A stretch of DNA of 64,000 nt from an uncultured Bacteroidota bacterium (GCA_900696575.1 CAADHD010000029.1:1-64000); one strand, 5' to 3'; positions 17,835 to 27,148 are shown, counted from the first letter of the stretch. Program-made: numbers and translations. The notes: generated by a model not told the origin, from the letters alone.

Positions 17835-19466
17835 ATGAAAAAACTCTTTACTCTCTTCTTCATTCTTATCTCCTTTCAGGGATATTCCCAATGCAGCGAA
17901 ACTCCTGTTACCCGTGTTTTGCTGGTAGGCGACAGCTGGGCTAATATGATCGGAATTGATAATGCAATTAAAAATGCATTCGAACGATTTGGCCATTCCA
18001 ATTATACATTTTACACCAATGCTGTATTGGCTGAAAACGGAACCAAGACAAGCGACTTCCTTCAGCCTAACCGTTTAAATGAAATACAAACTCAACTGCT
18101 TGCCCATCCTGATATTGATTTTGTACATCTAAGCCTCGGAGGTAATGATGTGCTTAACAACTGGCATAAAAGCTGGTCGCAGGCAAGAACCGATTCATTG
18201 CTCGATTCGGTGTACTCCAGACTTACCCAAATCATCAGTTTTATTCAAAATGTAAAACCCGGCATCAGGGTTTTCTGGAGCGGATACTGCTATCCCAACT
18301 TTGCTGAAATCATCAATGACATGGCTCCGTTTCAGAACCTGCATCCCTTTTACGGAACCTGGAACGGAATGGGGCAACCCACATTTCTTGAATTGAACAC
18401 CTTGCTAAATTATTTCTCTAATGCCATTGATACCTTAGTAAGCAATGATCCTTCTGTAGGTTTTGTTCGCGGAACCGGCCTGATGCAATACATCTATGGC
18501 CAGACATCCAATCTGGGTGTGCCACCCGGAGGAACCTATCCGCCTCTTACTGCCCCCATGCCCGAAGGATTTCCCAATTACCCTTCTCCAAGAACTTGCA
18601 TGAGAAGCTATGTTATTGCCACCGACTGTTTTCATTTGAAACCGGAAGCTTTTAACCACTTCCTCGATTTTCATACGCGCAAGTACTATCAAAAGCAATT
18701 GATGGATGATCAATACATTCTTTCTTCCGGTGGTACGATGGATGGCTCGGTTTCTGATTTGGGTAATGTCTCAACGGATATAAAAGTTGGAAATTCCGGA
18801 GGAGAAGATTTTGCGGCAGTGCTTACGTTTAATACAACACTGATGCCCGATACAGGAGTATCGAAAGCCAGCATTTTTCTGAGAAGAGAAGCATTAAGCG
18901 GAACAAATCCCGTCAGTTCAAACATGCAGGTGAAAGTAATAAGCGGAAACTTTGGAGCAACGGTTGATGTGGAAGCCTCCGATTTTAATGCAACGTTTGA
19001 TGCAATGGATACTCCCTGCCAGTTTGGTTCTTCGGCTGCCAATGGTCATTGGATACGGTTGGAATTGCCTTCCTCCATTTTACCTTTCATTACTGACGAT
19101 TTCATTACTCAGTTCATGATTACAGCTCCGGGAACATCAGGAGTGGTAACTTTCAGCAACGCAACGGATCCTGAAAACGCTCCTGTTCTTAATATCACCT
19201 ATGGCCCCGAACCGTTGAATGTGATGGAAAATGTATTGTCTGAAAACAGCCTGCTTGTGTTTCCGAATCCCGCTAAAGATTTCATCCGAATAGCAATACG
19301 TGAAAACAAGCCGGTGATGGTTGAACTTACGGATGTTTCAGGCAGATTAGTCATGCAAACCACAACCGACAAGCTGATAGATATTTCAAACTTTCAACCG
19401 GGAGTTTATGTTATCAAAGTTTATTCAGAAAAGAGAACTGCGACAGGTAAGGTGATTAAACAATAA
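17835..19466 (+). CDS. Secreted SGNH/GDSL hydrolase with T9SS type A sorting domain
   Basis: A 543-residue exported esterase or lipase-like protein. A signal peptide (to about GYSQ, residue 19) precedes an SGNH domain: block I VGDSWANM with nucleophile Ser34, block III LGGNDV (Gly and Asn about 102-105) and block V ATDCFHLKP with catalytic Asp264/His267. Next is a beta-sandwich of DNRLRE/carbohydrate-binding type (SKASIFLRREALSG, then NGHWIRLELPSSILPFITDDF) and a type A sorting domain (NSLLVFPNPAKDFIRIAI, FQPGVYVIKV). It probably acts on acylated polysaccharides or lipids at the cell surface; the substrate is unknown. It converges on the OmpA-family gene with 21 bp between them. Confidence 0.87.
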   Translation: MKKLFTLFFILISFQGYSQCSETPVTRVLLVGDSWANMIGIDNAIKNAFERFGHSNYTFYTNAVLAENGTKTSDFLQPNRLNEIQTQLLAHPDIDFVHLSLGGNDVLNNWHKSWSQARTDSLLDSVYSRLTQIISFIQNVKPGIRVFWSGYCYPNFAEIINDMAPFQNLHPFYGTWNGMGQPTFLELNTLLNYFSNAIDTLVSNDPSVGFVRGTGLMQYIYGQTSNLGVPPGGTYPPLTAPMPEGFPNYPSPRTCMRSYVIATDCFHLKPEAFNHFLDFHTRKYYQKQLMDDQYILSSGGTMDGSVSDLGNVSTDIKVGNSGGEDFAAVLTFNTTLMPDTGVSKASIFLRREALSGTNPVSSNMQVKVISGNFGATVDVEASDFNATFDAMDTPCQFGSSAANGHWIRLELPSSILPFITDDFITQFMITAPGTSGVVTFSNATDPENAPVLNITYGPEPLNVMENVLSENSLLVFPNPAKDFIRIAIRENKPVMVELTDVSGRLVMQTTTDKLIDISNFQPGVYVIKVYSEKRTATGKVIKQ

Positions 19467-19487
19467 TCCGTTTTGATCCTGGTAAAC

Positions 19488-21455
19488 TTACTTTCCCGAA
19501 GTAATTTTAAATTCTATTCTTCGGTTATTTTTTCTGCCTTCTGCCGTATTGTTATCTGCAATGGGTTTTTGTGAACCGTAACCGGTGTAAGTAACACGGT
19601 TACGTTCAACGCCTGATTTATGAAGGTAATCGCAAACAGCTTTTGCACGCCTTTGCGAAATGTCAAGATTTTCCATAGCGCTGCCCGAATTATCGGTATG
19701 TCCGCTAATCTCAATCTGAAGTTTCGGATACTCTTTCATCATGGCTGCCAACCGTTCGATCACCGGTTTTGATTCCGGTTTTAAAACTGCCGATCCGGCA
19801 TCAAATACAATACCGGTAAGCGTAAGATTGTAGCCTCTGTTTACCGGCTTTAAGTAAATATCAAAGGCTTTCTCTTCAAACTCTTTTTTTTCAGGAACAT
19901 AAAATTTTCCCGATTCATAAGTAAATCCTTCCAGCGAAGCAACGGCAGCATATTCTTTTCCTGCTGGCAGTGAAACTAAATACTTGCCGGTTTCTTTTTC
20001 AGAATTGAATAGCTGAATGTGTTCACCGGTTGACAAATCAAGCAGGTTAATATTGGCTTCCATAGGTTCAAGCGTGATGGCATGTTTAACTGTACCTTTC
20101 AGCAAAACCATTGCAGGTTTAATTTTCCAGTTCTCCGGAAAGCGGATCATATAAATATCTTTTTCGCCCAATCCGTCTTTTTTAAACGAAGAGTAATAAG
20201 CCTTTGTACCGGCAGCGTTCATTACAAAAAACACATCGTCATCTGGCGAATTGATTGGCCAGCCTATGTTCTCTGCTTTTTGCCATTCATTATTTTCAAA
20301 TACAGATGAAAAAATATCAAATCCTCCAATACTGTTATGGCCTTTGGATGAAAAATAAAATGTCTTTCCGTCAGGATGCAGAAAAGGACCTTCTTCATCG
20401 TATTCGGTATTGATGTTTTTACCGGCATTCACAGCCGGGCTCCAGGTTTTTAAAGTGTCATTCCAGCGGCTTATGTAAATATCCCTTCCGCCTAATCCTC
20501 CGGGCTTGTCTGATACAAAATACAACCGCTTGCCATCAGGAGAAAAGCATGCCCCTGATTCATGAAACTTAGTGTTTATGTTTTTTCCCGGGTCTTCGGG
20601 TTTACGCCACTCTCCGTTTACAAAATAGGTGATAAGTAAATCGCCATTGTTGCGGTCGCCTTTGAATACAAGCATGGTAAGCCCGTCCGGTGAAATGGCT
20701 GCAGCCGCATCGTGCGTTTTGGTATTAACGGGTATCCCTAAGTTTACAGCCGGCTGCCATACATTGTTCACGCGTGTGGAGTAGTAAATATCTTCAAAGT
20801 ATTCTTCATCCTTTAAATCGGTGTTGCCACCGGTGGTTTCGGGCCTGCGCGATGTAAAATACATACGCGATTCATCGGCTGTAATTAACGGTATGTAATC
20901 GGCAAAGGCGGAGTTAATAGCCGGCCCTGCATTTTCAATTTTCACATTAACGGGAGCGCTTTGCAATTCTTTTCCGCTTTCGCATTCGGCAATCCGTTTG
21001 TTGGCGCGTTTACGGTATTCTTCCACTTGCTGGAGGTTAAGCCAGGTGCGGTAGTGGCCGATGGCTTTGTCCCATTGTGCCTGTACATGGTAAGCCAGAC
21101 CAAGGAAATAAAGCAACTCCGCATCGCAGGCAGGATTGAGTTTGTGCGCTTTTTCAAGAAACGGCAATGCTTTGTATTTATCCGTTGCATGCAGATGACA
21201 TACTCCGATTTTATAATTCAGCAGTGCATTGTCAGGATTCAGTTTATAGGCTTTCTCATAACTGTTCAGCGCTAATTTGTAAAGCGGGTCTTCCTGATAA
21301 AAGTAATCATCACCGGTTCGGATGTTCAGTAAGGCATTATTTAAGGAAGAAACACTTCCGGGAAAACTGCCGGCCGTAAAAGGAACATCCTGACCATCTG
21401 CAAAACCGGGCAGAAGGAGGCCGAACAGCAGCAGAATTTTAAAATATCGGATCAT
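19488..21455 (-). CDS. OmpA-family protein with TPR, PD40 propeller and CRD domains (PorE-like architecture)
   Basis: About 655 residues from MIRYFKILLLFGLLLPG (21455), chosen because it gives a signal peptide and has a -7 box at 21465-21472. Order: TPR helices (about 30-160), PD40 propeller blades (SPDGLTMLVFKGDRNNGD, SPDGKRLYFVSDKPGGLGGR, HPDGKTFYFSSKGHNSIGG, AAGTKAYYSSFKKDGLGEK), a carboxypeptidase-regulatory beta-sandwich (LLKGTVKHAITLEPMEANI), and an OmpA peptidoglycan-binding domain (EISGHTDNSGS, NRRIEFKI). This order matches PorE, a T9SS-associated periplasmic protein, but Bacteroidota carry many paralogs, so T9SS membership is inference. It links the outer membrane or periplasm to peptidoglycan. 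Confidence 0.85.
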   Translation of the reverse strand: MIRYFKILLLFGLLLPGFADGQDVPFTAGSFPGSVSSLNNALLNIRTGDDYFYQEDPLYKLALNSYEKAYKLNPDNALLNYKIGVCHLHATDKYKALPFLEKAHKLNPACDAELLYFLGLAYHVQAQWDKAIGHYRTWLNLQQVEEYRKRANKRIAECESGKELQSAPVNVKIENAGPAINSAFADYIPLITADESRMYFTSRRPETTGGNTDLKDEEYFEDIYYSTRVNNVWQPAVNLGIPVNTKTHDAAAAISPDGLTMLVFKGDRNNGDLLITYFVNGEWRKPEDPGKNINTKFHESGACFSPDGKRLYFVSDKPGGLGGRDIYISRWNDTLKTWSPAVNAGKNINTEYDEEGPFLHPDGKTFYFSSKGHNSIGGFDIFSSVFENNEWQKAENIGWPINSPDDDVFFVMNAAGTKAYYSSFKKDGLGEKDIYMIRFPENWKIKPAMVLLKGTVKHAITLEPMEANINLLDLSTGEHIQLFNSEKETGKYLVSLPAGKEYAAVASLEGFTYESGKFYVPEKKEFEEKAFDIYLKPVNRGYNLTLTGIVFDAGSAVLKPESKPVIERLAAMMKEYPKLQIEISGHTDNSGSAMENLDISQRRAKAVCDYLHKSGVERNRVTYTGYGSQKPIADNNTAEGRKNNRRIEFKITSGK

Positions 21456-21464
21456 TGCAGTTTC

Positions 21465-21472
21465 CAAAAATA
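21465..21472 (-). promoter_or_regulatory. -7 box TATTTTTG of the OmpA-family gene
   Basis: Minus-strand TAnnTTTG match only 9 nt before the ATG at 21455, implying a very short leader if this is the promoter used. Confidence 0.4.
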
Positions 21473-21480
21473 GGCAACCG

Positions 21481-21822
21481 GTGTTTAATAAAAGATTTCT
21501 AATTATGATGATGGTCATTCTGCTGCTTGCTTTTGCATTGCTTCAGTTGAATGACCCCGACTCAATTATTTGGACATTAACTTATCTCAGTGCTGCCTTG
21601 ATTTGCTTACTTGCCTTGCGCAAAAATCTTCCGCTTTGGTTAGCAGTTATTTCTTCCGGTTTGTTTTTAGCCGGTGCTGTTTATCAATGGCCAAGAATTT
21701 TTAAAGGCGTTACCGGCACGATGGATAATAATCCTGAAATTGAATTGGCGCGCGAATCGCTCGGTTTGATTATTTGTACTGTATTTGTTTTGATTTCTTT
21801 TTTTCTTCAACGCAGAAAATGA
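21481..21822 (+). CDS. TMEM220-family small membrane protein
   Basis: A 113-residue integral membrane protein with four predicted helices: FLIMMMVILLLAFALLQLND, WTLTYLSAALICLLAL, LWLAVISSGLFLAGAVYQWP and LGLIICTVFVLISFFLQ. The LQLNDPD motif after helix one and the short ARESLGL loop before helix four fit the transmembrane-220 family, whose function is unknown. The start may be the GTG at 21481 or the ATG at 21505 (MMMVIL). The stop codon overlaps the next ATG (ATGA), so it is translationally coupled to the pseudouridine synthase gene. Confidence 0.78.
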   Translation: MFNKRFLIMMMVILLLAFALLQLNDPDSIIWTLTYLSAALICLLALRKNLPLWLAVISSGLFLAGAVYQWPRIFKGVTGTMDNNPEIELARESLGLIICTVFVLISFFLQRRK

Positions 21823-22412
21823 GCTTCCGCTATTTCATAATTCATAAGCCTCACGGCATGCTTTCGCAGTTTACACCCGAAGCGAAGTATAAAACCCTGA
21901 AAGAGCTTTTTGATTTCCCGAAAGATGTTTACCCTGTTGGCAGGCTTGATACCGACAGCGAAGGATTGCTCATTATCACCAACGATAAAAAACTGAACAA
22001 CCTGTTGCTGCTTCCTTCTCATGGTCATTGGCGCACGTATCATGCACAGGTAGAAGGAATCATTTCTGAACCTGCTTTGCAGATGTTGAGAGAAGGAGTA
22101 GGCATCAGTGTGGAAAGCAAACCTCATCATAGCAAGCCTGCCAAAGTTTCTGCTTTATCAAATGCTGAGCATGAGCCAAGAATACCTCCTGTGCGTTACC
22201 GTAAAAGCATTCCTGATTCGTGGGTTGAAATTTCACTGACTGAAGGCAAGAACCGCCAGGTACGCAGAATGCTTGCCGCAGTTGGCTTCCCGGTGTTGCG
22301 ATTGATAAGAATAGCTATTGAAAATCTTAGTTTGGACGGATTAAAAACCGGAGAGGTAAGAGAAGAAACGAGAGAAGCGATTTACCGGAAACTTAAGATA
22401 ACCGGTTACTGA
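21819..22412 (+). CDS. RluE-type 23S rRNA pseudouridine synthase
   Basis: A 197-residue pseudouridine synthase of the RsuA/RluB/E/F group, lacking an S4 domain as in RluE, which modifies U2457 of 23S rRNA. The catalytic Asp lies in VGRLDTDSEGLLIITND (about residues 40-56), preceded by the FIIHKPHGMLSQF strand and followed by EGKNRQVRRMLAAVGFPVLRLIR. The start is MSFRYF at 21819, overlapping the upstream stop by 4 nt (ATGA); the frame further upstream is inside the membrane-protein gene. The target site in this organism is inferred from family only. Confidence 0.9.
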   Translation: MSFRYFIIHKPHGMLSQFTPEAKYKTLKELFDFPKDVYPVGRLDTDSEGLLIITNDKKLNNLLLLPSHGHWRTYHAQVEGIISEPALQMLREGVGISVESKPHHSKPAKVSALSNAEHEPRIPPVRYRKSIPDSWVEISLTEGKNRQVRRMLAAVGFPVLRLIRIAIENLSLDGLKTGEVREETREAIYRKLKITGY

Positions 22413-22475
22413 GCTTTTACTGCTCTGCCTGTTATCCCAAGTCTGTTTTGTTGAGCATGCCTTGCTGAGCCTGTC

Positions 22476-22494
22476 ATGCCGAGGAACGAGGCAT
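22476..22494. repeat. Short palindromic intergenic repeat, GAGGAACGAGG type
   Basis: ATGCC and GGCAT pair around a GAGGAACGA loop. The same phrase is familiar as a dispersed intergenic repeat in Bacteroidota, but copies elsewhere cannot be checked from this window. Confidence 0.45.
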
Positions 22495-22625
22495 CTCCCT
22501 CATAAACAATCAAAACTTTCTTTGCATCGTAAATGCATGGGAAAAATACAGATGATTGGCGAGGACGCCCGATCACAAACAAGTCGCCCAATGTTCCGCT
22601 GCTGATAACTGCTCAGCCACTGTCA

Positions 22626-22643
22626 TTCCTGCGCAGGCAGGAA
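22626..22643. repeat. Short palindromic intergenic repeat, TTCCTGC/GCAGGAA hairpin
   Basis: A perfect 7-bp stem with a GCAG loop, preceded by GTCA. It resembles REP-like dispersed hairpins; a single copy occurs here. Confidence 0.5.
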
Positions 22644-22770
22644 GCTCAAACTGGTTTCATCCATTAGTCTCAGTGTGTAGATAAATTGAATTTTATCATC
22701 CGGTTAATACCATTTAAAAGACATTGCAATTTCTACATCATCCTGTCATGCCGGCATTATGTCATTCACT

Positions 22771-22778
22771 TACATTTG
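22771..22778 (+). promoter_or_regulatory. -7 box TACATTTG of the DUF5686 gene
   Basis: Exact match 18 nt upstream of the ATG at 22797. It lies inside the longest frame and so decides the start in favour of 22797. Confidence 0.55.
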
Positions 22779-22796
22779 CGCCCGGGTTTTTGCTGT

Positions 22797-25367
22797 ATGC
22801 CGCTTTTCAGATTTATTTCTATTGTCTTTTTATTAAGTTATTTTCTGCCTGTCTCTGCCCAGCAGATGACTAAAATACGCGGCAGAGTTACCGATGCCCA
22901 AACCAATGAGCCATTGCCCTTTGTCAATATCAACTACGTAGGTAAAACCATTGGCACCACTACCGATTTTAATGGCGATTACTCGATCGAAACCATGTGG
23001 GGCAGCGACCAGATTCGTATTTCATACATCGGCTACGAAACGGTAACCCGCAAAGTCGAAATCGGCAAATCACAAATCATCAACATTAAACTTCAGAGCA
23101 AATCAACCGAACTGAAAGAAGTTACCATAGTCGGTTCGCGCAGGTATAAAAACAAAGACAATCCGGCTGTTGAACTGATCCGAAAAGTGATTAATAATAA
23201 GGGCAGGAACAGAAAAGAAGGGTTTGATTATTACAGCTACGACAAGTACGAGAAAATTGAATTTGACCTGAATAACATCACTGATAAATTCCGTGAAAGC
23301 CGTGTGATGCGCAAGTTCCAGTTCGTATTCAATTATGTGGATACTTCCGAAATTAACGGCAAGCCTTACTTGCCTTTATGGATAAAGGAAACAAAATCGA
23401 AGGTATATTATCAACGCGATCCTAAGAACTATAAGGAAGTAGTTTATGGATCGAAGCAAGTAGGTTTTGAAGGTTACGTGGATGATGAAGGTCTCGGAAA
23501 CTACATCAATAATCTCTATCAGGAGGTAAACATTTATGATAACAGCATTGCCTTGCTTACTGTGCAATTCAATAGTCCGATAGGAACACTGGCGCCACAG
23601 CTTTACAAGTATTTTATTATTGATACAGTTCCGATAAACGGAGTGAAGTGTGTTAATCTGGCATTTACACCAAGAACCAAGGAAGATTTCGGTTTTACCG
23701 GAAACATGTACATAGCTCTTGATTCCACGTATGCCGTCCGTAAAATTGATATGACCATTCCGCCCGAAGTAAACATTAACTGGGTGCAGGGATTAAAAAT
23801 TGAGCAGGAGTTTGATACCGTGGCCGGGCAGGGTTTAATGTTAAGCCGCGATATGATTGCCATTGATTTTAATCTTTCGAAAAAGGGAAAAGGATTGCTT
23901 GGCAAAAAGACAATCACTTACCGCGATTATGAAATTAATAAACCGATCCCTGAGAAAATTTTCAAAGGAGCAGAGCGGGTTACTTTTCTCGAAGATGCCA
24001 AAGAGAAAGATGCACAATTCTGGGCAGAGAACCGCCATGAAGAACTGAGTAAAACCGAAGCAGGCATTTATGAAATGATAGACAGCGTAAAGAATATTCC
24101 TGCTTTTAAACGGACAATGGATCTGATATTCTTTGTACTTTCCGGATACAAAGATTTCGGCCCTGTTTCCATAGGTCCTGTAAATGCTTTTTACAGCTTT
24201 AATGAGTTGGAAGGATTCCGCGGAAGAATAGGATGGAAAACAACACCGACATTTTCAAATAAATGGCTTTGGGAAACATTCGCAGCCTGGGGTTCAAAGA
24301 GCGAATACAACGGCCGGAAGTATGAATTTAATGACCGTTTCAAACATTTCAATTCACTTACTTACACCTTTAACAAAAACGCCATTGTATATCCGTACCA
24401 TCAAATCAGATTTACTTATCAGCACGATTTAAAAATTCCCGGACAGGAATTGCAGTTTATCTCTGAAGACAACTTTCTGCTTTCCTTCAAACGCGGGTTG
24501 AATGATAAAATGTTTTTCAACGATCTGGGAAAAATCGAATACCTGAAAGAACGCGCCAATGGTTTTACCACCAATTTTGGATTGAAGCTTTTGCATCAGC
24601 GGCCGTTTGGTAATCTGGTATTTGCTTATGAAAACATTGCAGAACCTTATTCGATTCCATCCATTAACACGGCTGAAGCTATTGTCAGTTTACGTTTTGC
24701 ACCCAACGAAAAATTTTATCAGGGAAAAGCTTATCGCATTCCGATTTTTACCAAAGATCCTATCTTTTCACTGACCGGCACTTTTGGCTTCAAAGATGTT
24801 TTTGAATCAGATTACACCTATCAGGCTTTTCAGTTCGGATTCTTCAAAAGGATTTACATGGCTCCCATCGGATTCGGTGATTTAAACATTGATGCAGGTA
24901 AAATTTTCGGCAGCGTTCCTTATCCGTTACTTTCTTTTCACAAAGCCAATCAGACTTACAGTTATCAGTTGGAATCGTATAACCTGATGAACTTTCTTGA
25001 GTTTGTGAGCGATCAGTATGTGGCTATTAACTATCAGCATTTCATGAATGGCTTTTTCTTTAATAAAATTCCGCTCTTTAAAAAATTAGAATTGCGCGAA
25101 GTAGGCTCGGTAAAAGTGCTGTACGGAACAGTAACAAGCCAGAACGATCCGAAAAAACATCCTGAAAAATTGTTTGGCTTTCCGCGCGATGTTAACGGCA
25201 ACCCTCTTACCTACACTCTGGAAAAGAAACCTTATGTAGAAGTAAGTGCAGGTATAGGAAATGTGTTTAAATTCTTCAGGCTGGAAGTAATTAAGCGGCT
25301 TACTTATCTTGACAATCCGAATGTTTCTGATATTGGCATACGGGGAAGATTTAAGTTTGATTTTTAA
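22797..25367 (+). CDS. DUF5686 / carboxypeptidase-regulatory-like outer-membrane protein
   Basis: About 856 residues. The start MPLFRFISIVFLLSYF gives a signal peptide ending VSAQ and fits the upstream -7 box. After it comes a carboxypeptidase-regulatory-like (CarbopepD_reg_2) domain (KIRGRVTDAQTNEPLPFVNI, then TTTDFNGDYSI and RISYIGYET), as found at the N-terminus of TonB-dependent receptors and related proteins, and then the long DUF5686 region, predicted to be a beta-barrel, closing with IRGRFKFDF (terminal Phe). It lacks a TonB box or plug that I can see. Widespread in Bacteroidota; the substrate is unknown. Confidence 0.88.
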   Translation: MPLFRFISIVFLLSYFLPVSAQQMTKIRGRVTDAQTNEPLPFVNINYVGKTIGTTTDFNGDYSIETMWGSDQIRISYIGYETVTRKVEIGKSQIINIKLQSKSTELKEVTIVGSRRYKNKDNPAVELIRKVINNKGRNRKEGFDYYSYDKYEKIEFDLNNITDKFRESRVMRKFQFVFNYVDTSEINGKPYLPLWIKETKSKVYYQRDPKNYKEVVYGSKQVGFEGYVDDEGLGNYINNLYQEVNIYDNSIALLTVQFNSPIGTLAPQLYKYFIIDTVPINGVKCVNLAFTPRTKEDFGFTGNMYIALDSTYAVRKIDMTIPPEVNINWVQGLKIEQEFDTVAGQGLMLSRDMIAIDFNLSKKGKGLLGKKTITYRDYEINKPIPEKIFKGAERVTFLEDAKEKDAQFWAENRHEELSKTEAGIYEMIDSVKNIPAFKRTMDLIFFVLSGYKDFGPVSIGPVNAFYSFNELEGFRGRIGWKTTPTFSNKWLWETFAAWGSKSEYNGRKYEFNDRFKHFNSLTYTFNKNAIVYPYHQIRFTYQHDLKIPGQELQFISEDNFLLSFKRGLNDKMFFNDLGKIEYLKERANGFTTNFGLKLLHQRPFGNLVFAYENIAEPYSIPSINTAEAIVSLRFAPNEKFYQGKAYRIPIFTKDPIFSLTGTFGFKDVFESDYTYQAFQFGFFKRIYMAPIGFGDLNIDAGKIFGSVPYPLLSFHKANQTYSYQLESYNLMNFLEFVSDQYVAINYQHFMNGFFFNKIPLFKKLELREVGSVKVLYGTVTSQNDPKKHPEKLFGFPRDVNGNPLTYTLEKKPYVEVSAGIGNVFKFFRLEVIKRLTYLDNPNVSDIGIRGRFKFDF

Positions 25368-25432
25368 GTGCCGTCAGTTAATTCTAATCTTTATCATAAA
25401 GCAAAAATTATCGGCCATTAAAAAAAAACAGC

Positions 25433-25440
25433 TACGTTTG
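25433..25440 (+). promoter_or_regulatory. -7 box TACGTTTG of the CDP-alcohol phosphatidyltransferase gene
   Basis: Exact TAnnTTTG match 24 nt before the ATG at 25465. Confidence 0.5.
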
Positions 25441-25464
25441 ACGTGCTGAATTATCCATCAGGCC

Positions 25465-26169
25465 ATGCTAAAAGAAATCGCTGCCAAAACTGCCTATCGT
25501 ATTCTTCAGCCATTGGTAAATGCATTAGTAAAGGCCGGTGTGTCGCCAAATGCCATTACTACTACAGGGTTGCTGCTTAATGCTTCGGCTACTGTAATTT
25601 TTATCACCGGTGCCGAGTTTGGGAGCAGAGGCGATCTTGATTATGTTGGCTGGGGAGGATTTGTCATTCTGTTTGCAGGATTGTTTGATATGCTTGACGG
25701 ACAAGTGGCACGTACCAGCAAGAAAGCTTCCAGATTCGGAGCACTGTATGATTCCGTTCTCGACCGCTACAGCGAGTTGATTATGTTTCTCGGTATTTGT
25801 TACTACTTAGTGGCTCAGTCATACTTTATGAGTTCCATCATTGCCTTTCTGGCTATGATCGGAAGCATTATGGTAAGTTATGTGCGCGCTCGTGCAGAAG
25901 GATTGGGAATTCCTTGTTCAGTCGGGTTGATGCAAAGACCTGAAAGAATTGTAATGGTGGGTACATCGGCATTAGCCTGCGGAATTGCATCCAACTACAT
26001 TGGCGGAGATTTTAAACTGGATATTTCACCGCTTCCTTTTCATGTTTTTGAAACCATTACCATCTTTTCCATTCCAATGTTGCTGGTAGCTTTGTTGGCT
26101 AACTATACAGCTATTGACCGCCTTAATCATTGCTACAAAATCATGAAAGAGAAAGAAGGAGGTAATTGA
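25465..26169 (+). CDS. CDP-alcohol phosphatidyltransferase family protein
   Basis: A 234-residue membrane enzyme that transfers a phosphatidyl group from CDP-diacylglycerol to an alcohol. The signature D-G-x2-A-R-x8-G-x3-D-x3-D is present as DGQVARTSKKASRFGALYDS and the following VLDR, with an upstream Asp (LFDMLDG). Hydrophobic helices flank it (ATVIFITGAEF, FVILFAGLF, IIAFLAMIGSIMVSYV, IFSIPMLLVALLANYTAI). The alcohol could be glycerol-3-phosphate, inositol phosphate or serine; sequence alone does not say. A DUF4833 gene follows 64 bp downstream. Confidence 0.88.
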   Translation: MLKEIAAKTAYRILQPLVNALVKAGVSPNAITTTGLLLNASATVIFITGAEFGSRGDLDYVGWGGFVILFAGLFDMLDGQVARTSKKASRFGALYDSVLDRYSELIMFLGICYYLVAQSYFMSSIIAFLAMIGSIMVSYVRARAEGLGIPCSVGLMQRPERIVMVGTSALACGIASNYIGGDFKLDISPLPFHVFETITIFSIPMLLVALLANYTAIDRLNHCYKIMKEKEGGN

Positions 26170-26233
26170 TGCTTTCTTCATGCTTTTCAGCAGAAGTGCT
26201 TTTATAGATTTGTGCGCCTTTTTATTTGAACCT

Positions 26234-26824
26234 ATGCACCGGATTTCTCTTTTTGCTGCTTTGCATTTTTTATGTTTTCCCGTGTTTTCACAAACGAAAA
26301 CCGTTGCTGAATTGAATAAAGAAGTAAAGATGGCTGTATCGAAGTATCCTGTACCCAATATACCTAATCTGCTTTTTTATCTGCAGCGAAATAAGAATTC
26401 GAATACCATTGTTTACGAAGCCAATCTTCTTGCCGATGGTAAGCTCGATCCTAAAAATCCTGTAAGCGTTTACTGGATGCGTTATCAGGAAGACAGCAGC
26501 CGCAGGGAACTGAACTGGATACAGCGCTGGCTGGCTTATGGAATAGATTTCGAACCGGCCAAAGACGGAAGCGGTAATTACATTCTATCTCCGGTGGCTT
26601 TAAAGCATAGAAAAATTATGCTCAGCCTTGATGAAAAAGGACACCCTGTGGCCACCATGAAGCTGAACGGGAAAAGTACACGGTTGAGACGCATTTATGC
26701 TATGGCTGAAGAAACAAGCTGGTTACCAACGGTTAAATATGTTCAGATGAAAGGTGAGGAGATTCATACCAAAGAAGAAACGTATGAATACCTATTTCCT
26801 AAGCAAAACAAGGTGGTACAGTAA
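26234..26824 (+). CDS. DUF4833 exported protein
   Basis: About 196 residues from MHRISLFAALHFLCFPVFSQ, a signal peptide. The conserved core is NLLFYLQRNKNSNTIVYEAN, then NPVSVYWMRYQED and ELNWIQRWLAYGI, typical of DUF4833 proteins in Bacteroidota. Function is unknown. The upstream MLFSRSAF frame is not used because the signal peptide begins at the internal Met. It probably shares a transcript with the phosphatidyltransferase, so a role at the envelope is possible. Confidence 0.78.
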   Translation: MHRISLFAALHFLCFPVFSQTKTVAELNKEVKMAVSKYPVPNIPNLLFYLQRNKNSNTIVYEANLLADGKLDPKNPVSVYWMRYQEDSSRRELNWIQRWLAYGIDFEPAKDGSGNYILSPVALKHRKIMLSLDEKGHPVATMKLNGKSTRLRRIYAMAEETSWLPTVKYVQMKGEEIHTKEETYEYLFPKQNKVVQ

Positions 26825-26902
26825 TCTTCTGTTAAGCTTTCGGATTTATTGAGTGGCATGAATTATTTTTACCGCGTGCATTAAATTATCAGATAGCCGG
26901 AA

Positions 26903-27148
26903 ATGGAAGAACCCAAAGATGTAATTCAATATCATAAAAACGGAAACACCTGGTATAAAGGCCAGATGCTGGGCGATCAGATGCATGGTTACTGGGAGTG
27001 GTTTACCAAGGAGGGGAAAATTATGCGCTCAGGCTATTACCATAAAGGAAACCAGGTTGGCGAGTGGAAGACCTATGATAAAAAAGGAAAGGTGCTAACG
27101 GTTACCATGATGAAGCCACCTGAAACAGAGGCAGAAGAGGAGGAGTAG
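26903..27148 (+). CDS. MORN-variant (YwqK-like) repeat protein
   Basis: An 81-residue protein with two MORN-like beta-hairpin repeats: YHKNGNTWYKGQMLGDQMHG with YWEWFTKEGK, and SGYYHKGNQVGEWKTYDKKGK. A very acidic EAEEEE tail closes it. YwqK-type labels as antitoxins are not well supported and I do not claim a toxin partner. The stop codon is directly adjacent to the convergent wbqC stop codon. Confidence 0.75.
   Translation: MEEPKDVIQYHKNGNTWYKGQMLGDQMHGYWEWFTKEGKIMRSGYYHKGNQVGEWKTYDKKGKVLTVTMMKPPETEAEEEE

Larger units (their letters stand above)
22413..22770. other. Intergenic region with two dispersed-repeat-like hairpins
   Basis: More than 350 bp without a gene I can support (the DUF5686 frame extends into it but has no plausible start there). 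It holds two hairpin elements (22476-22494 and 22626-22643), an ATGCCGGCAT palindrome at 22747-22756, and then the promoter of the DUF5686 gene. The composition and phrases such as GTCATGCCGAGGAACGAG resemble repeats scattered between genes in many genomes. Confidence 0.55.

Noticed and set aside
22686..22796. N-terminal extension of the DUF5686 frame
   Set aside because: It contains the -7 box and lacks a signal peptide; the start at 22797 fits both.
26903..27148. YwqK-like protein as an antitoxin
   Set aside because: There is no partner toxin gene beside it; MORN-type repeats alone do not support a toxin-antitoxin call.
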